A stretch of 64,000 nucleotides of DNA from Solimonas sp040754295. Lineage in GTDB: Bacteria > Pseudomonadota > Gammaproteobacteria > Nevskiales > Nevskiaceae. The position numbers and the translations under genes are program-made. The DNA is taken from the NCBI GenBank assembly GCA_040754295.1, contig JBFMCQ010000003.1, forward strand, positions 1 to 64,000. Direction: 5' to 3'. Below are positions 32,098 to 40,688 of this stretch, in pieces. The notes beneath the pieces were generated by a model. The model was not told where the DNA came from. It saw only the letters and a list, made by a program, of their open reading frames with translations, and did not search any database. Every line of letters starts with the position of its first letter. Position 1 is the first letter of the stretch.

Positions 32098-33191
32098 AGC
32101 GCCTCGGCGTCGTCATTTCGTTTTCCGGCGACGGCGGCGTCGAGCGCATGGTGATCAATCTGTGCGCCGAGTTTGCGAAGCATGTGCAGGTGGACCTGCT
32201 CGCGATCCGCGCCGGCGGCGGTCATGTCGAGCGCATCCCTCCGGCCGTGAATCTGCGCCGCCTCACGGCGCAGCATGCCTGGACCGCGGTGCCGGAGATC
32301 GCGCGCTACCTGCAGGAGGTAAGGCCCGATGCCCTGCTCGTCGCCAAGGACCGTGCCGGACGCGCGGCGATCAAGGCGCGGCGCCGCGCCGGCGTCGACA
32401 TGCCGCTGTGGATCCGGCTGGGCACCCATCTGTCGGCGGCGCTCGAGCGCAAGGACCGCTTCAGCCGCTGGCTGCGCGTCTCACCGATGCGCCGCCTGTA
32501 TCCGCTCGCCAGCGGCGTCATTGCCGTGTCGGAGGGCGTCAAGCAGGACACTCAGCGCGTGACCGGGCTGCCGCCGGAGCGCATCGTCGTGATCCGCAAT
32601 CCGGTGATCACGCCGCAGCTCGCCGAGCACGCAGCCGAGCCGATCCCGCATCCCTGGCTCGCCGACAAGCTGGTTCCGGTCGTGATCGGCATGGGCCGGC
32701 TGACGCGGCAGAAGGACTTCCCGACGCTGATCCGCGCGTTCGCCGCGCTGCAGAAGGACCTGCCCTCGCGCCTGATTCTGCTCGGCGAAGGCAAGGATCG
32801 CGATGCGCTCATCGAGCTGGTCGGCGAGCTGGGCCTGGTCGACAACGTCCTCTTCGCCGGCTTCCAGGCCAATCCGTATGCCTGGCTCGCGCATGCGGAT
32901 CTGTTCGTGCTGTCCTCGGCCTGGGAGGGCTCACCCAACGCGCTGACCGAAGCCCTCGCGCTCGGCGTGCCCAGCGTTTCCACCGACTGTCCGAGCGGCC
33001 CGCGCGAGATCCTCGACGGCGGCCGCTACGGCCCGCTGGTGCCGGTCGGCGACGCACGCGCAATGACCGAGGCGATGCGCGCGACTTTGCACAGCCCGCT
33101 GCCGTCCGAAACACTGCGCGCCGCGGTCGACGAGTACCGCGCCGAAACCAGCGCGCGGCGCTATCTGCAGGTGCTTGGCCTTCTGGCTTGA
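32094..33191 (+). CDS. GT4 family glycosyltransferase
   Basis: A 365-residue GT-B glycosyltransferase. VVISFSGDGGVERMVINLC forms the N-terminal glycine-rich loop, VVIGMGRLTRQKDFPTLIRAF opens the donor domain, and SAWEGSPNALTEALALGVP gives the E-x7-E motif (with SPN, as in many WaaG/TuaC-like enzymes), then DCPSGPREIL. Last gene of the rightward sulfotransferase-led operon. It converges on the minus-strand glycosyltransferase at 33217. Confidence 0.9.
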   Translation: MKRLGVVISFSGDGGVERMVINLCAEFAKHVQVDLLAIRAGGGHVERIPPAVNLRRLTAQHAWTAVPEIARYLQEVRPDALLVAKDRAGRAAIKARRRAGVDMPLWIRLGTHLSAALERKDRFSRWLRVSPMRRLYPLASGVIAVSEGVKQDTQRVTGLPPERIVVIRNPVITPQLAEHAAEPIPHPWLADKLVPVVIGMGRLTRQKDFPTLIRAFAALQKDLPSRLILLGEGKDRDALIELVGELGLVDNVLFAGFQANPYAWLAHADLFVLSSAWEGSPNALTEALALGVPSVSTDCPSGPREILDGGRYGPLVPVGDARAMTEAMRATLHSPLPSETLRAAVDEYRAETSARRYLQVLGLLA

Positions 33192-33216
33192 GCCGCGCGC
33201 GTTCCCCGCGCACCCG

Positions 33217-34299
33217 CTAAGAGCCGAGCAGCTCGCGGTAAACGGCCAGATTGCCGTCGACCATCGCGTCGAGCGAGAACTCGCGTGCGATCAGCGCCGG
33301 GCCGCCTGCGCCGAGCCGGCGGCGCAGCGCATCGTCGGTGAGCAGCCGCAGCAGCGCGGCCTGCAGTGCCGCGGCGTCTCCGGGCGGGACGAGCAGTCCG
33401 TTCTCGCCGTCGCGCACCGCTTCCGGCATGCCGCCGGCGCGGCTGGCGATGATCGGCACGCCGGCGGCCGCGGCCTGCAGCAGCGAAACGCCCAGGCCTT
33501 CGATGTACGCCGGGTGCACGAGCAGGTCGAGGCAGCCCATCCAGCGCGGCAGATCGTCGCGAAAGCCGGCGAAGCGGACGTCTGCCTGCAGTCCCAGCCG
33601 CGCGACCTCGGCTGCGAGCGCTGCGCGCTGCGGCCCCCGCCCGAAGCAGAGGACGAGCGGACGCTGCGCCACCGGCATGCGCGCCAGCGCTTCGAACAGC
33701 ACGCGATGGCCCTTGCGCTCGATCAGCTGCGCGACGACGCCGGCAACGAGCCGGTTCTCCGGCAGATCGAAGGCCGCCCGAAACTCGGTGCGCGCGGCCG
33801 GACGCGTCCACGCCTGCGCGTCGACGGCGCTGCGCACGACGCGGATGCGATCCGCGGCTACGCCCTCGTTGCGCAGCACTGCGGCGATGCCCTCGGAGAT
33901 GCAGATCACGCGCGCGTACTGCCGGTACTTCAGTTGCGCCCACCAGCGCACTTCCGGGTTGTCGACGCGGCGCGACAGCAGCGCCGGCACGCGACAGCGG
34001 CGCGCCGCGATACCGCCGAGCAGGTCCGCGCCGCGGCGCGAATGCAGATGCACGAGCTGCGGCCGCTCGGCGGCGATCGTGCGCGACAGCCGGCCGACGA
34101 AGCCCAGATCGAGATCGCCGCTGCAGCGCAGCTCGACGACTTTCACCCGGCTCTCGCGGAAACGCGCGCCGATCGCCGCGCCCGGCGGACACACCAGCAC
34201 GTTGTCGACGCCGCGGCGCGCAAGACCGTCGAGCAGATAGGCGAGCTGCTGCGCGCCGCCGTAGAGGTGCATGCCGGTTTCGACGTGCAGGATCTTCAT
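33217..34299 (-). CDS. GT4 family glycosyltransferase
   Basis: A 360-residue GT-B glycosyltransferase: ETGMHLYGGAQQLAYLLDGL at the N-terminus, VAGVVAQLIERKGHRVLFEAL opening the donor domain, and YIEGLGVSLLQAAAAGVP, where the second Glu of the E-x7-E motif is replaced by Gln. The following MPEAVRDGENGLLVPPGD is typical. Start ATG at 34299 overlaps the heptosyltransferase stop by ATGA. Transcribed leftwards with the heptosyltransferase. Confidence 0.9.
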   Translation of the reverse strand: MKILHVETGMHLYGGAQQLAYLLDGLARRGVDNVLVCPPGAAIGARFRESRVKVVELRCSGDLDLGFVGRLSRTIAAERPQLVHLHSRRGADLLGGIAARRCRVPALLSRRVDNPEVRWWAQLKYRQYARVICISEGIAAVLRNEGVAADRIRVVRSAVDAQAWTRPAARTEFRAAFDLPENRLVAGVVAQLIERKGHRVLFEALARMPVAQRPLVLCFGRGPQRAALAAEVARLGLQADVRFAGFRDDLPRWMGCLDLLVHPAYIEGLGVSLLQAAAAGVPIIASRAGGMPEAVRDGENGLLVPPGDAAALQAALLRLLTDDALRRRLGAGGPALIAREFSLDAMVDGNLAVYRELLGS

Positions 34300-35360
34300 T
34301 CGCCCGCGCCCGGCTCGGGGCCGCGATCGCGGCCGGGGGCCACGCCTATGGGCCTTGCCAGGAGCGCGCGTGCAGCCTGCGCGACGCGCTGCGGTGTGAG
34401 CTGGCGCATGCAGGTGTAGGCGCCGGCGCAAGTCGGGTGGCGCTTGCACGGCGCGCAGGGCAGGGCGTCGTAGAGCACCGTGAGCGGCGAGTCGGCGCCG
34501 CGCGTGTACGGACAGGTCGAGCCGAACAGCGCGATCGTCGGCGTGCCGGCGGCGATGCCGATATGCGTCAGCCCGGTATCGACACCGATGACCAGCGCCG
34601 CCTGCGCCAGCCAGGCGGGCAGATCGGGCAGGGCGGTGGCGCCGGCGAGGCTCAGGCTGCCCGGCGGCATCTGCGCGACCAGCGCGTCGGCCGGTGCGCG
34701 GTCGGCCGGTCCGCCGAGGACCGCGCAGCGTCCAAGCCCGGCCTCGGCCAGCAGGCGCGCCAGCTCCGGCCAGTACGCGTCCGGCCAGTGCTTCTGCGCG
34801 CGCGTCGTGAACGGGCACAGCGCAATGAACCCGGGCTCGACTGCGGCTGCCTGCATGGCCGCCTGCACGCGCTCCGTCGCAGCCGGCGTGACGGGCAGCT
34901 GCGGTGGACCCGCGGGCGTGCCGGTGAGCCGCTCGGCGAGGTAGCGGTACTCCGAGGCGATGTCGGCGATGTCGCCGCCCTTGTCGATCTGCTCGTGCAG
35001 CAGCCAGCCGAGCGGCTCCTTCGAGCAGAAGCCGACGCGCCGCTCGCCACCGGCGAGCCAGGCGAGCAGGCGCGACTTGGCGAGGCCCTGGGCGTCGATG
35101 ACCAGATCGTAGCGCCGGCCGCGCAGTGCCTTGCGCAGCCGCCATAGTGCGGCGGGCGAGGACAGCGCCGGCCTGGGCGTCGCGATGACCCGGGCGATGC
35201 GCGGATCGTCGCGCAGTAGTCCGGCGAAGCCGGTTTGCGCCAGCCAGTCGATCGCCGCGTCCGGCCAGGCGCGGCGCAGCCCTTCGAGCAGGCTGGTACA
35301 GAAGACGAGATCGCCGAGCGCCGACAGGCGCACGATCAGGATGCGCTGAGCTTGAGCCAA
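34296..35360 (-). CDS. GT9 heptosyltransferase (WaaC/WaaF/WaaQ type)
   Basis: A 354-residue ADP-heptose:LPS heptosyltransferase-like enzyme. N-terminus RILIVRLSALGDLVFCTSLL, then DLVIDAQGLAKSRLLAWLAG, ALCPFTTRAQKHWPDAYW, and the nucleotide-sugar site VIGVDTGLTHIGIAAGTPTIALFGST. It adds heptose to the lipid A-Kdo inner core. The TTG start at 35360 is inferred, because no ATG or GTG lies at the point where similarity begins. It is first in the leftward pair with the GT4 gene and divergent from ilvE. Confidence 0.88.
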   Translation of the reverse strand: MAQAQRILIVRLSALGDLVFCTSLLEGLRRAWPDAAIDWLAQTGFAGLLRDDPRIARVIATPRPALSSPAALWRLRKALRGRRYDLVIDAQGLAKSRLLAWLAGGERRVGFCSKEPLGWLLHEQIDKGGDIADIASEYRYLAERLTGTPAGPPQLPVTPAATERVQAAMQAAAVEPGFIALCPFTTRAQKHWPDAYWPELARLLAEAGLGRCAVLGGPADRAPADALVAQMPPGSLSLAGATALPDLPAWLAQAALVIGVDTGLTHIGIAAGTPTIALFGSTCPYTRGADSPLTVLYDALPCAPCKRHPTCAGAYTCMRQLTPQRVAQAARALLARPIGVAPGRDRGPEPGAGE

Positions 35361-35426
35361 GCGAAGAAGTCCCTGCCGGGTTGTTTTCGGAACGGCATGA
35401 TACCCGCGGGCGTGCCGGTCAGGCCC

Positions 35427-35432
35427 TATAAT
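35427..35432 (+). promoter_or_regulatory. -10 element of ilvE-hldE
   Basis: A perfect TATAAT followed by CCGCG, 33 bp before the ilvE ATG at 35465, in the 104-bp divergent gap. The -35 region is poor. It probably drives ilvE and hldE together. Confidence 0.55.
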
Positions 35433-35464
35433 CCGCGTTTCCGCTGACCTTCCCGGTGCCCCAC

Positions 35465-36388
35465 ATGACGTCTTTTGCCGACCGCGACGGCTATATCTGG
35501 TATGACGGCGAGCTCAAGCCCTGGCGCGACTGCACGACCCACGTCCTGACCTACACGCTGCACTACGGCGTCGGCTGCTTCGAAGGCGTGCGCGCCTACA
35601 AGACGCCCAACGGCACCGCGATCTTCCGCCTCGAAGAGCACACCAGGCGGCTCTTCAACTCGGCGAAGATCCTCGGCATGCAGATGCCGTGGAGCGCGGA
35701 GCAGCTCAATGCCGCGCAGAAGGACGTGCTGCGCGCGAACGAGCTCGAGGAAGCCTACATCCGGCCGATGGTGTTCTACGGCTCCGAAGGCATGGGGCTA
35801 CGCGCCTCCGGTCTGGCGACGCACGTGATCGTCGCCGCCTGGGCCTGGGGCGCGTATCTGGGCGCCGACAACATGGAGCGCGGCATCCGCATCAAGACCA
35901 GCTCGTTCGCGCGCCACTACGTCAATGCCTCGATGTGCCGTGCCAAGGCCAATGCCAACTATCTGAACTCGTCGATGGCGCTCAACGAAGTGCTGCGCGA
36001 CGGCTACGACGAGGCGCTGATGCTCGACCCGGACGGCTACGTCGCCGAGGGCAGCGCCGAGAACATCTTTCTCGTCACGGGCGGCGTCATCAGCACGCCG
36101 GACGTGACCTCCGCGCTCGACGGCATCACCCGCCGCACGGTCATGCAGCTGGCGCAGGACTTCGGCTACAAGGTCGTGGAGCGCCGCATCACCCGCGACG
36201 AGGTCTACATCTGCGACGAGGCCTTCTTCACCGGCACGGCGGCCGAGGTCACGCCGATCCGCGAGATCGACAACCGTCCGATCGGCAGCGGCGCGCGCGG
36301 CCCGGTGACCGAGAAGCTGCAGAAGGCCTATCTGGATCTGGTCAAGGGCCGCAGCGAGAAGTATCCCGAGTGGCTGGCGTATATCTGA
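35465..36388 (+). CDS. ilvE: Branched-chain amino acid aminotransferase IlvE
   Basis: A 307-residue fold-type IV PLP aminotransferase that makes valine, leucine and isoleucine from their keto acids. HVLTYTLHYGVGCFEGVRAYK at the start, the PLP Lys in RAKANANYLNSSMALNEV, then EGSAENIFLV and TGTAAEVTPIREIDNR. Also the enzyme after IlvD. The ATG at 35465 is preferred to the GTG three codons earlier. Same strand and 19 bp before hldE. Confidence 0.95.
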   Translation: MTSFADRDGYIWYDGELKPWRDCTTHVLTYTLHYGVGCFEGVRAYKTPNGTAIFRLEEHTRRLFNSAKILGMQMPWSAEQLNAAQKDVLRANELEEAYIRPMVFYGSEGMGLRASGLATHVIVAAWAWGAYLGADNMERGIRIKTSSFARHYVNASMCRAKANANYLNSSMALNEVLRDGYDEALMLDPDGYVAEGSAENIFLVTGGVISTPDVTSALDGITRRTVMQLAQDFGYKVVERRITRDEVYICDEAFFTGTAAEVTPIREIDNRPIGSGARGPVTEKLQKAYLDLVKGRSEKYPEWLAYI

Positions 36389-36407
36389 CACGCAGGCGCG
36401 CCGTGCC

Positions 36408-37835
36408 ATGAGCGCCGCGCTGCCCGATTTCCGCCGCGCCCGCGTGCTGGTCGTGGGCGACGTGATGCTCGACCGCTACTGGACCGGCCCGGTGCAGCGC
36501 ATCTCGCCGGAGGCACCGGTACCGGTCGTGCGCGTGCGCGGCGACGAGGCGCGGCCGGGCGGCGCGGCCAACGTCGCGCTCAACGTCGCGAGTCTCGGTG
36601 CGCGCGTGCATGTCCTCGGCGTGGTCGGTGCCGACGACGCCGGCGCGCAACTGCGCGCGGCGATGGCGGCACGCGGCGTCGACGCCGAGTGGATCGTCAG
36701 CCGCACGCTGCCGACGATCACCAAGCTGCGCGTGCTGTCGCGCAACCAGCAGCTGCTGCGTCTGGATTTCGAGGAATCGCTGGCCGCGGCCGGCGCCTTC
36801 GATCAGGCCGCGCTGCAGGCGCGCTACGCCGAGCTGCTCGCCGACTGCGACGTCGTCGTCTGCTCCGACTACGGCAAGGGCACGCTGGCCGAGGTCGCCG
36901 CGCTGATCGCCCTCGCACGCAGGGCCGGCAAGCCGGTGCTGGTCGATCCCAAGGGCAGTGACTACGCGCGCTACGCCGGCGCGACGCTGTTGACGCCCAA
37001 TGTGCCGGAGCTCGAAGCGGTCGTAGGCGGCGCAGCCGATGAGGCGGATCTGCTCGCCCGCGGCGAGCGCCTGCGCGACCGGCTGCAAGTGGACGCGCTG
37101 CTGCTCACGCGCAGCGAAAAGGGCATGAGCCTGCTGCGCCGCAAGCACCCGCCGCTGCATCTGCCGGCCGAGGCGCGCGAAGTCTTCGACGTGACCGGTG
37201 CCGGCGACACCGTCATCGCCGTGCTCGCCGCGGCGCTGGCCGCGGACGTGGAGCTGCCGTTCGCGTGCCGTCTGGCCAACCTTGCTGCGGGCATCGTCGT
37301 CGGCAAGCTTGGTACCGCCGCCGTCAGCGTCGCCGAGCTCGAAGTGGCGCTACAGCATGCGCACGGCGACGCCGGCGTGCTCGACGAAGACGCGCTGCTG
37401 CTGCGCGTCGCCGCCGCCCGTGCAAGCGGCGAAACGATCGTCATGACCAATGGCTGCTTCGACGTGCTGCACGCCGGCCACGTGAAGTATCTCGAGGCCG
37501 CGCGCCGGCTCGGCGACGTGCTGATCGTCGCCGTCAACGACGACGACTCAGTGCGCCGGCTCAAAGGCCCGACGCGACCGCTGAACTCCTGCGCCGACCG
37601 CATGCGCGTGCTCGCCGGCCTGCGCAGCGTCGACTGGGTCGTCCCGTTCGCCGAGGACACGCCGGCGCGCCTGATCGGCGCCGTGCTCCCCGACGTGCTG
37701 GTCAAGGGCGGCGACTACGCCCCCGAGCAAATCGCCGGCCACGACACCGTGACCGCCAACGGCGGCCGCGTCGTCGTGCTCGACTACCACGCCGGCTATT
37801 CGACGACGGGGCTGATCGAGCGCGTGCAGAAGTAG
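36408..37835 (+). CDS. hldE: Bifunctional heptose 7-phosphate kinase / heptose 1-phosphate adenylyltransferase HldE
   Basis: A 475-residue cytoplasmic enzyme of ADP-heptose synthesis for LPS. The N-terminal PfkB-type kinase (to about residue 320) has VGDVMLDRYWTGPVQRISPEAP, PGGAANVALNVASLGA and DVTGAGDTVIAVLAAAL. The C-terminal cytidylyltransferase-fold domain has TNGCFDVLHAGHVKYLEAA (HxGH) and VNDDDSVRRLKGPTRPLN. It supplies the donor for the heptosyltransferase encoded just upstream on the other strand. Confidence 0.97.
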   Translation: MSAALPDFRRARVLVVGDVMLDRYWTGPVQRISPEAPVPVVRVRGDEARPGGAANVALNVASLGARVHVLGVVGADDAGAQLRAAMAARGVDAEWIVSRTLPTITKLRVLSRNQQLLRLDFEESLAAAGAFDQAALQARYAELLADCDVVVCSDYGKGTLAEVAALIALARRAGKPVLVDPKGSDYARYAGATLLTPNVPELEAVVGGAADEADLLARGERLRDRLQVDALLLTRSEKGMSLLRRKHPPLHLPAEAREVFDVTGAGDTVIAVLAAALAADVELPFACRLANLAAGIVVGKLGTAAVSVAELEVALQHAHGDAGVLDEDALLLRVAAARASGETIVMTNGCFDVLHAGHVKYLEAARRLGDVLIVAVNDDDSVRRLKGPTRPLNSCADRMRVLAGLRSVDWVVPFAEDTPARLIGAVLPDVLVKGGDYAPEQIAGHDTVTANGGRVVVLDYHAGYSTTGLIERVQK

Positions 37836-37865
37836 GCGCGTCTGCGGCGTCGTCGCAACGCAGCG

Positions 37866-38408
37866 TTACGCCGTGAAGCGCGGCGCGCCGTCCTCGTGCT
37901 CGATGCGCAGCGCGTTCACCAGATACGACACGCCGTGATACTGGCCGGCGAGCATGATCAGCTCGATGAGCTGTGGCGGCTCCAGGACTTCGCTCAGCGC
38001 GGTCCACAGCGCGTCGTCGACCGTGTGCGCCCGGTGCAGGGCTTCGGCGAGCTGCAGCACGAGGCGGTCTTGCGCGCTCCAGGTTCCCGGATCGGCGCCG
38101 CTCGCGCTGGCGCGCCATTCCGCTGCGCTGAGACCGGCCGTCGCGGCGAAGGCGGCGACGTGCACGCCCCATTCGTATTCGGCGCCGCAGAGCGCCGTCG
38201 TGCGCAGGATCATCAGCTCGCGCAGGCGCATCGGGATGCTGCCGCGGTCGAGCAGGCCGCCGGTCATGAAGCGCTGCAGCACGCGCGGATTGCGCGCGAT
38301 GGTGCGGAATAGCTTCAGCGGCGGGGCGCCGCGCATGACGATGTCGAAGGCGGCCTGGATGTCGGCTGCGTAGGGTGGATCGATCGGGGCGATGCGGGGC
38401 TCGGCCAT
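37866..38408 (-). CDS. Carboxymuconolactone decarboxylase-family protein
   Basis: A 180-residue AhpD-like helical protein of the CMD family. The family core is RLRELMILRTTALCGAEYEWGVHVAAF; it has the Glu and His but only a single Cys (no CxxC), so it is unlikely to be a classical AhpD disulfide reductase. The C-terminal ELIMLAGQYHGVSYLVNAL is typical. GGAG precedes the ATG. Divergent from an HxlR regulator across a palindrome, which suggests regulation by a reactive or redox-active compound. Confidence 0.87.
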   Translation of the reverse strand: MAEPRIAPIDPPYAADIQAAFDIVMRGAPPLKLFRTIARNPRVLQRFMTGGLLDRGSIPMRLRELMILRTTALCGAEYEWGVHVAAFAATAGLSAAEWRASASGADPGTWSAQDRLVLQLAEALHRAHTVDDALWTALSEVLEPPQLIELIMLAGQYHGVSYLVNALRIEHEDGAPRFTA

Positions 38409-38420
38409 CTGCGGTCTCCA

Positions 38421-38463
38421 GTGCTACGATATTCGAAGCATAGCGCTTCTAAAACCGTAGCAC
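38421..38463. promoter_or_regulatory. Nested palindromic operator between CMD and HxlR genes
   Basis: Two perfectly concentric inverted repeats about position 38442. The outer arms are GTGCTACG (38421-38428) and CGTAGCAC (38456-38463). The inner arms are GAAGC (38435-38439) and GCTTC (38445-38449). Six-base spacers separate the arms and a 5-base centre (ATAGC) lies in the middle. It fills the 56-bp gap between the two start codons and ends one base before the HxlR ATG. TGC-TACGAT on one strand and TGC-TACGGT on the other, overlapping the outer arms, could be extended -10 elements. Confidence 0.8.
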
Positions 38464-38464
38464 A

Positions 38465-38821
38465 ATGACCCTCTTCGATCGCCCGGTCCGCGGCTCGCGC
38501 AGCGGCCGACCCATCATGGTGCTGCTCGATCTGCTCGGGCGGCGCTGGACGATGCGCGTGCTCTGGGAGCTGCGCGGCGAGGCGCTGAGCTTCCGTGCGC
38601 TGCAGGCGGCGTGCTCGGGCATGTCGCCGTCCGTGCTCAACCGGCGCCTGGGCGAGCTGCGCGACGCCGGGCTGGTCGAAGCCTCCGCGGCCGGCTATAC
38701 GCTGACGCCGGGCGGCCGCGAACTCTTGGTGCTGTTCGAGCCGCTGAACCGGTGGGCGGAGCACTGGGCGCAGGAGCGCCGTGCAGAGGGGCGCCGGACG
38801 AAGTCGCATGGGTCCGGGTGA
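38465..38821 (+). CDS. HxlR-family transcriptional regulator
   Basis: A 118-residue winged-helix DNA-binding protein: LLDLLGRRWTMRVLWELRG, SFRALQAACSGMSPSVLNRRL (recognition helix region) and AGYTLTPGGREL (wing). It lacks the N-terminal Cys that many redox-sensing HxlR proteins have before the first helix. It presumably binds the nested palindrome immediately upstream and controls both itself and the divergent CMD gene. The next gene overlaps its end by 14 bp. Confidence 0.92.
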   Translation: MTLFDRPVRGSRSGRPIMVLLDLLGRRWTMRVLWELRGEALSFRALQAACSGMSPSVLNRRLGELRDAGLVEASAAGYTLTPGGRELLVLFEPLNRWAEHWAQERRAEGRRTKSHGSG

Positions 38822-39689
38822 GCTGTTCGCGCTGGGCTGCGCGCTGACCTGGGCGGTCGCCGTCATCCTGTTCAAGAAGTCCGGCGAGCACCTGCAGCCG
38901 TTTGCGCTCAATCTGGTCAAGAACGCGATCGTGCTGCCGCTGTTCGCCGTCACGCTGCTGCTCGTCGAAGGCGCCGCGTGGCCGGCGATTCCAGGGCCGC
39001 ATCTGTTGTTCATCGCGCTGTCCGGCATCTTCGGCATCGCCGCCGGCGACACGCTGTACTTCCACGCGCTGAACTCGATCGGCGCGAGCCGCATGGCGGT
39101 GGCGCAGGCGCTGTACTCGCCGTTCGTGATTCTGCTGTCGTTCGTCTACCTGCACGAGCGCCTCGGCGCCTGGCAGTTCGCCGGCGTCGGCCTGGTGCTC
39201 GCCGGCATCGTGCTCGTCACCTGGTCGGGCGAGCGCGAGCGCACGGAGGCGCGCGCGCTGCGCATCGGCATCGCCTGGGCGGTGGTCTCGGTGTTCCTGA
39301 TGGCGCTGGGCGTGGTCATCGCCAAGCCGATGCTGGAGCAGCACAATTTTCTGTGGGTCGTGACGCTGCGTGTCGTCGCCGGCTTCGCCGGCATGCTGCT
39401 GATCGCGCTGTTCGCCGGCGGGACCGCACGGCTGTGGCGCGCGTATCGCGGCGTCAGCCATTGGCCGGCGATCGTCGCCGGCGGCATCACCGGCACCTAC
39501 CTGTCGATGATGCTCTGGCTCGCCGGCTACAAGTACACGCAGGCGTCGATCGCGGCGGTGCTCAACGAGCTGGCCGCGGTGTTCATTCTGCCGCTGGCGG
39601 TGATCTTCCTGCGCGAGCGCGTGCGCCCGCGCCAAGTGCTCGGCGTGATGCTCGCGCTCGGCGGCGTGGCGCTCGTCGTATCGATGTAG
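38808..39689 (+). CDS. EamA-family (DMT) transporter
   Basis: A 293-residue, ten-helix transporter with two EamA repeats: ALGCALTWAVAVILFKKSG and IGIAWAVVSVFLMALGVV start the halves, and each half ends with a permease signature (FVYLHERLGAWQFAGVGLVLAG; VIFLRERVRPRQVLGVMLALGG). The substrate is unknown. The ATG at 38808 overlaps the HxlR gene, so it may be part of that regulon. Confidence 0.9.
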   Translation: MGPGELFALGCALTWAVAVILFKKSGEHLQPFALNLVKNAIVLPLFAVTLLLVEGAAWPAIPGPHLLFIALSGIFGIAAGDTLYFHALNSIGASRMAVAQALYSPFVILLSFVYLHERLGAWQFAGVGLVLAGIVLVTWSGERERTEARALRIGIAWAVVSVFLMALGVVIAKPMLEQHNFLWVVTLRVVAGFAGMLLIALFAGGTARLWRAYRGVSHWPAIVAGGITGTYLSMMLWLAGYKYTQASIAAVLNELAAVFILPLAVIFLRERVRPRQVLGVMLALGGVALVVSM

Positions 39690-39825
39690 CCGCCGGCGCC
39701 GTCTGTCGGCGCAGCGTGCGCGCTCGGCCGTGGTCGCCTTCAGCGCACGCGGCCGCAGCCGCTTTCGATCTCAGCCTGCTCCTTTGTCCCGCCTGCGCGC
39801 CGGCGCGCGCCCGACCGGAGAATGC

Positions 39826-40659
39826 ATGTCGATCGAGGCCCGCTTCTATCGCATCGTCGTGGACGCGCTCACGTCCGACCGCCTGGTTCTGCCGACGCTG
39901 CCGGAGGTGGCACTGTGCATCCACGAGCTGTTGCAGCGCGACGAGGTCACCAGCAGCCAGCTGGCGGCCGAGGTCCAGCGTGACCCGGCGATCGCCGTGC
40001 GCCTGATCCGCGTGGCCAACAGTGCGGCGATGCGCGGCGGCCGCAGCGTCGAGAGCATCCAGCAGGCGGTCACGCGGCTCGGGCTGCAGTACACGCGGCT
40101 TCTGGTCAACGGCCTGGCGCTCGAGCAGATGTTCAGCGCCGGCAGCGACATGCTCAAGGATCGGCTGGCCCGCTGCTGGCGCGACAGCGTCAACGTCGCC
40201 GCACTGGCGCGTGCGCTGGCGGCGCAGTGCACGCTGCTGCCGCCGGAGATGGCGATGCTCGCGGGTCTGATCCACCGCGTCGGCGAGCTGCCGATCCTGA
40301 AGATGGCCGAGCAGCATCAATCGGCGATCGATACGCCACAGGCGCTCGACGAGGTCGTCGAGCGGCTGGCACCGCGCATCGGCCGCATGGTGCTGCAGGC
40401 CTGGAGCTTTCCGGCGGATCTCGTCGACGTGCCGGTGCTGTGGCGCGATGGCGCGCGCGACCATCCGGGCGCCGCCGACCATGCCGACGTCGTCGCCGTC
40501 GCCGTGGCGCGGCTGCGCCTGGAGCGGCAGCCGGAGCCCATCCCGCCGCCGATGCCGGCGCATACCAAGCTCGACCTCGAGCCGTGCTTCGACCTCGGCG
40601 GCGCCGGGCCGCTCGCCGACGTCTACCACTCCTCGCTGCGGCTGCTGCAGGCGGCCTAA
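39826..40659 (+). CDS. HDOD-domain signalling protein
   Basis: A 277-residue cytoplasmic protein with a single HDOD domain (about residues 20-225): LPTLPEVALCIHELLQRD, LAAEVQRDPAIAVRLIRVANS, IQQAVTRLGLQYTRLLVNGLAL and AMLAGLIHRVGELPIL. HDOD is an HD-like fold usually without catalytic metal residues, used in bacterial signalling. The ATG at 39826 follows GGAGAATGC; the frame is open to 39730 but not protein-like. Confidence 0.9.
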   Translation: MSIEARFYRIVVDALTSDRLVLPTLPEVALCIHELLQRDEVTSSQLAAEVQRDPAIAVRLIRVANSAAMRGGRSVESIQQAVTRLGLQYTRLLVNGLALEQMFSAGSDMLKDRLARCWRDSVNVAALARALAAQCTLLPPEMAMLAGLIHRVGELPILKMAEQHQSAIDTPQALDEVVERLAPRIGRMVLQAWSFPADLVDVPVLWRDGARDHPGAADHADVVAVAVARLRLERQPEPIPPPMPAHTKLDLEPCFDLGGAGPLADVYHSSLRLLQAA

Positions 40660-40688
40660 GACGGCACCTCGCCTGCGGCCTGATCCGC

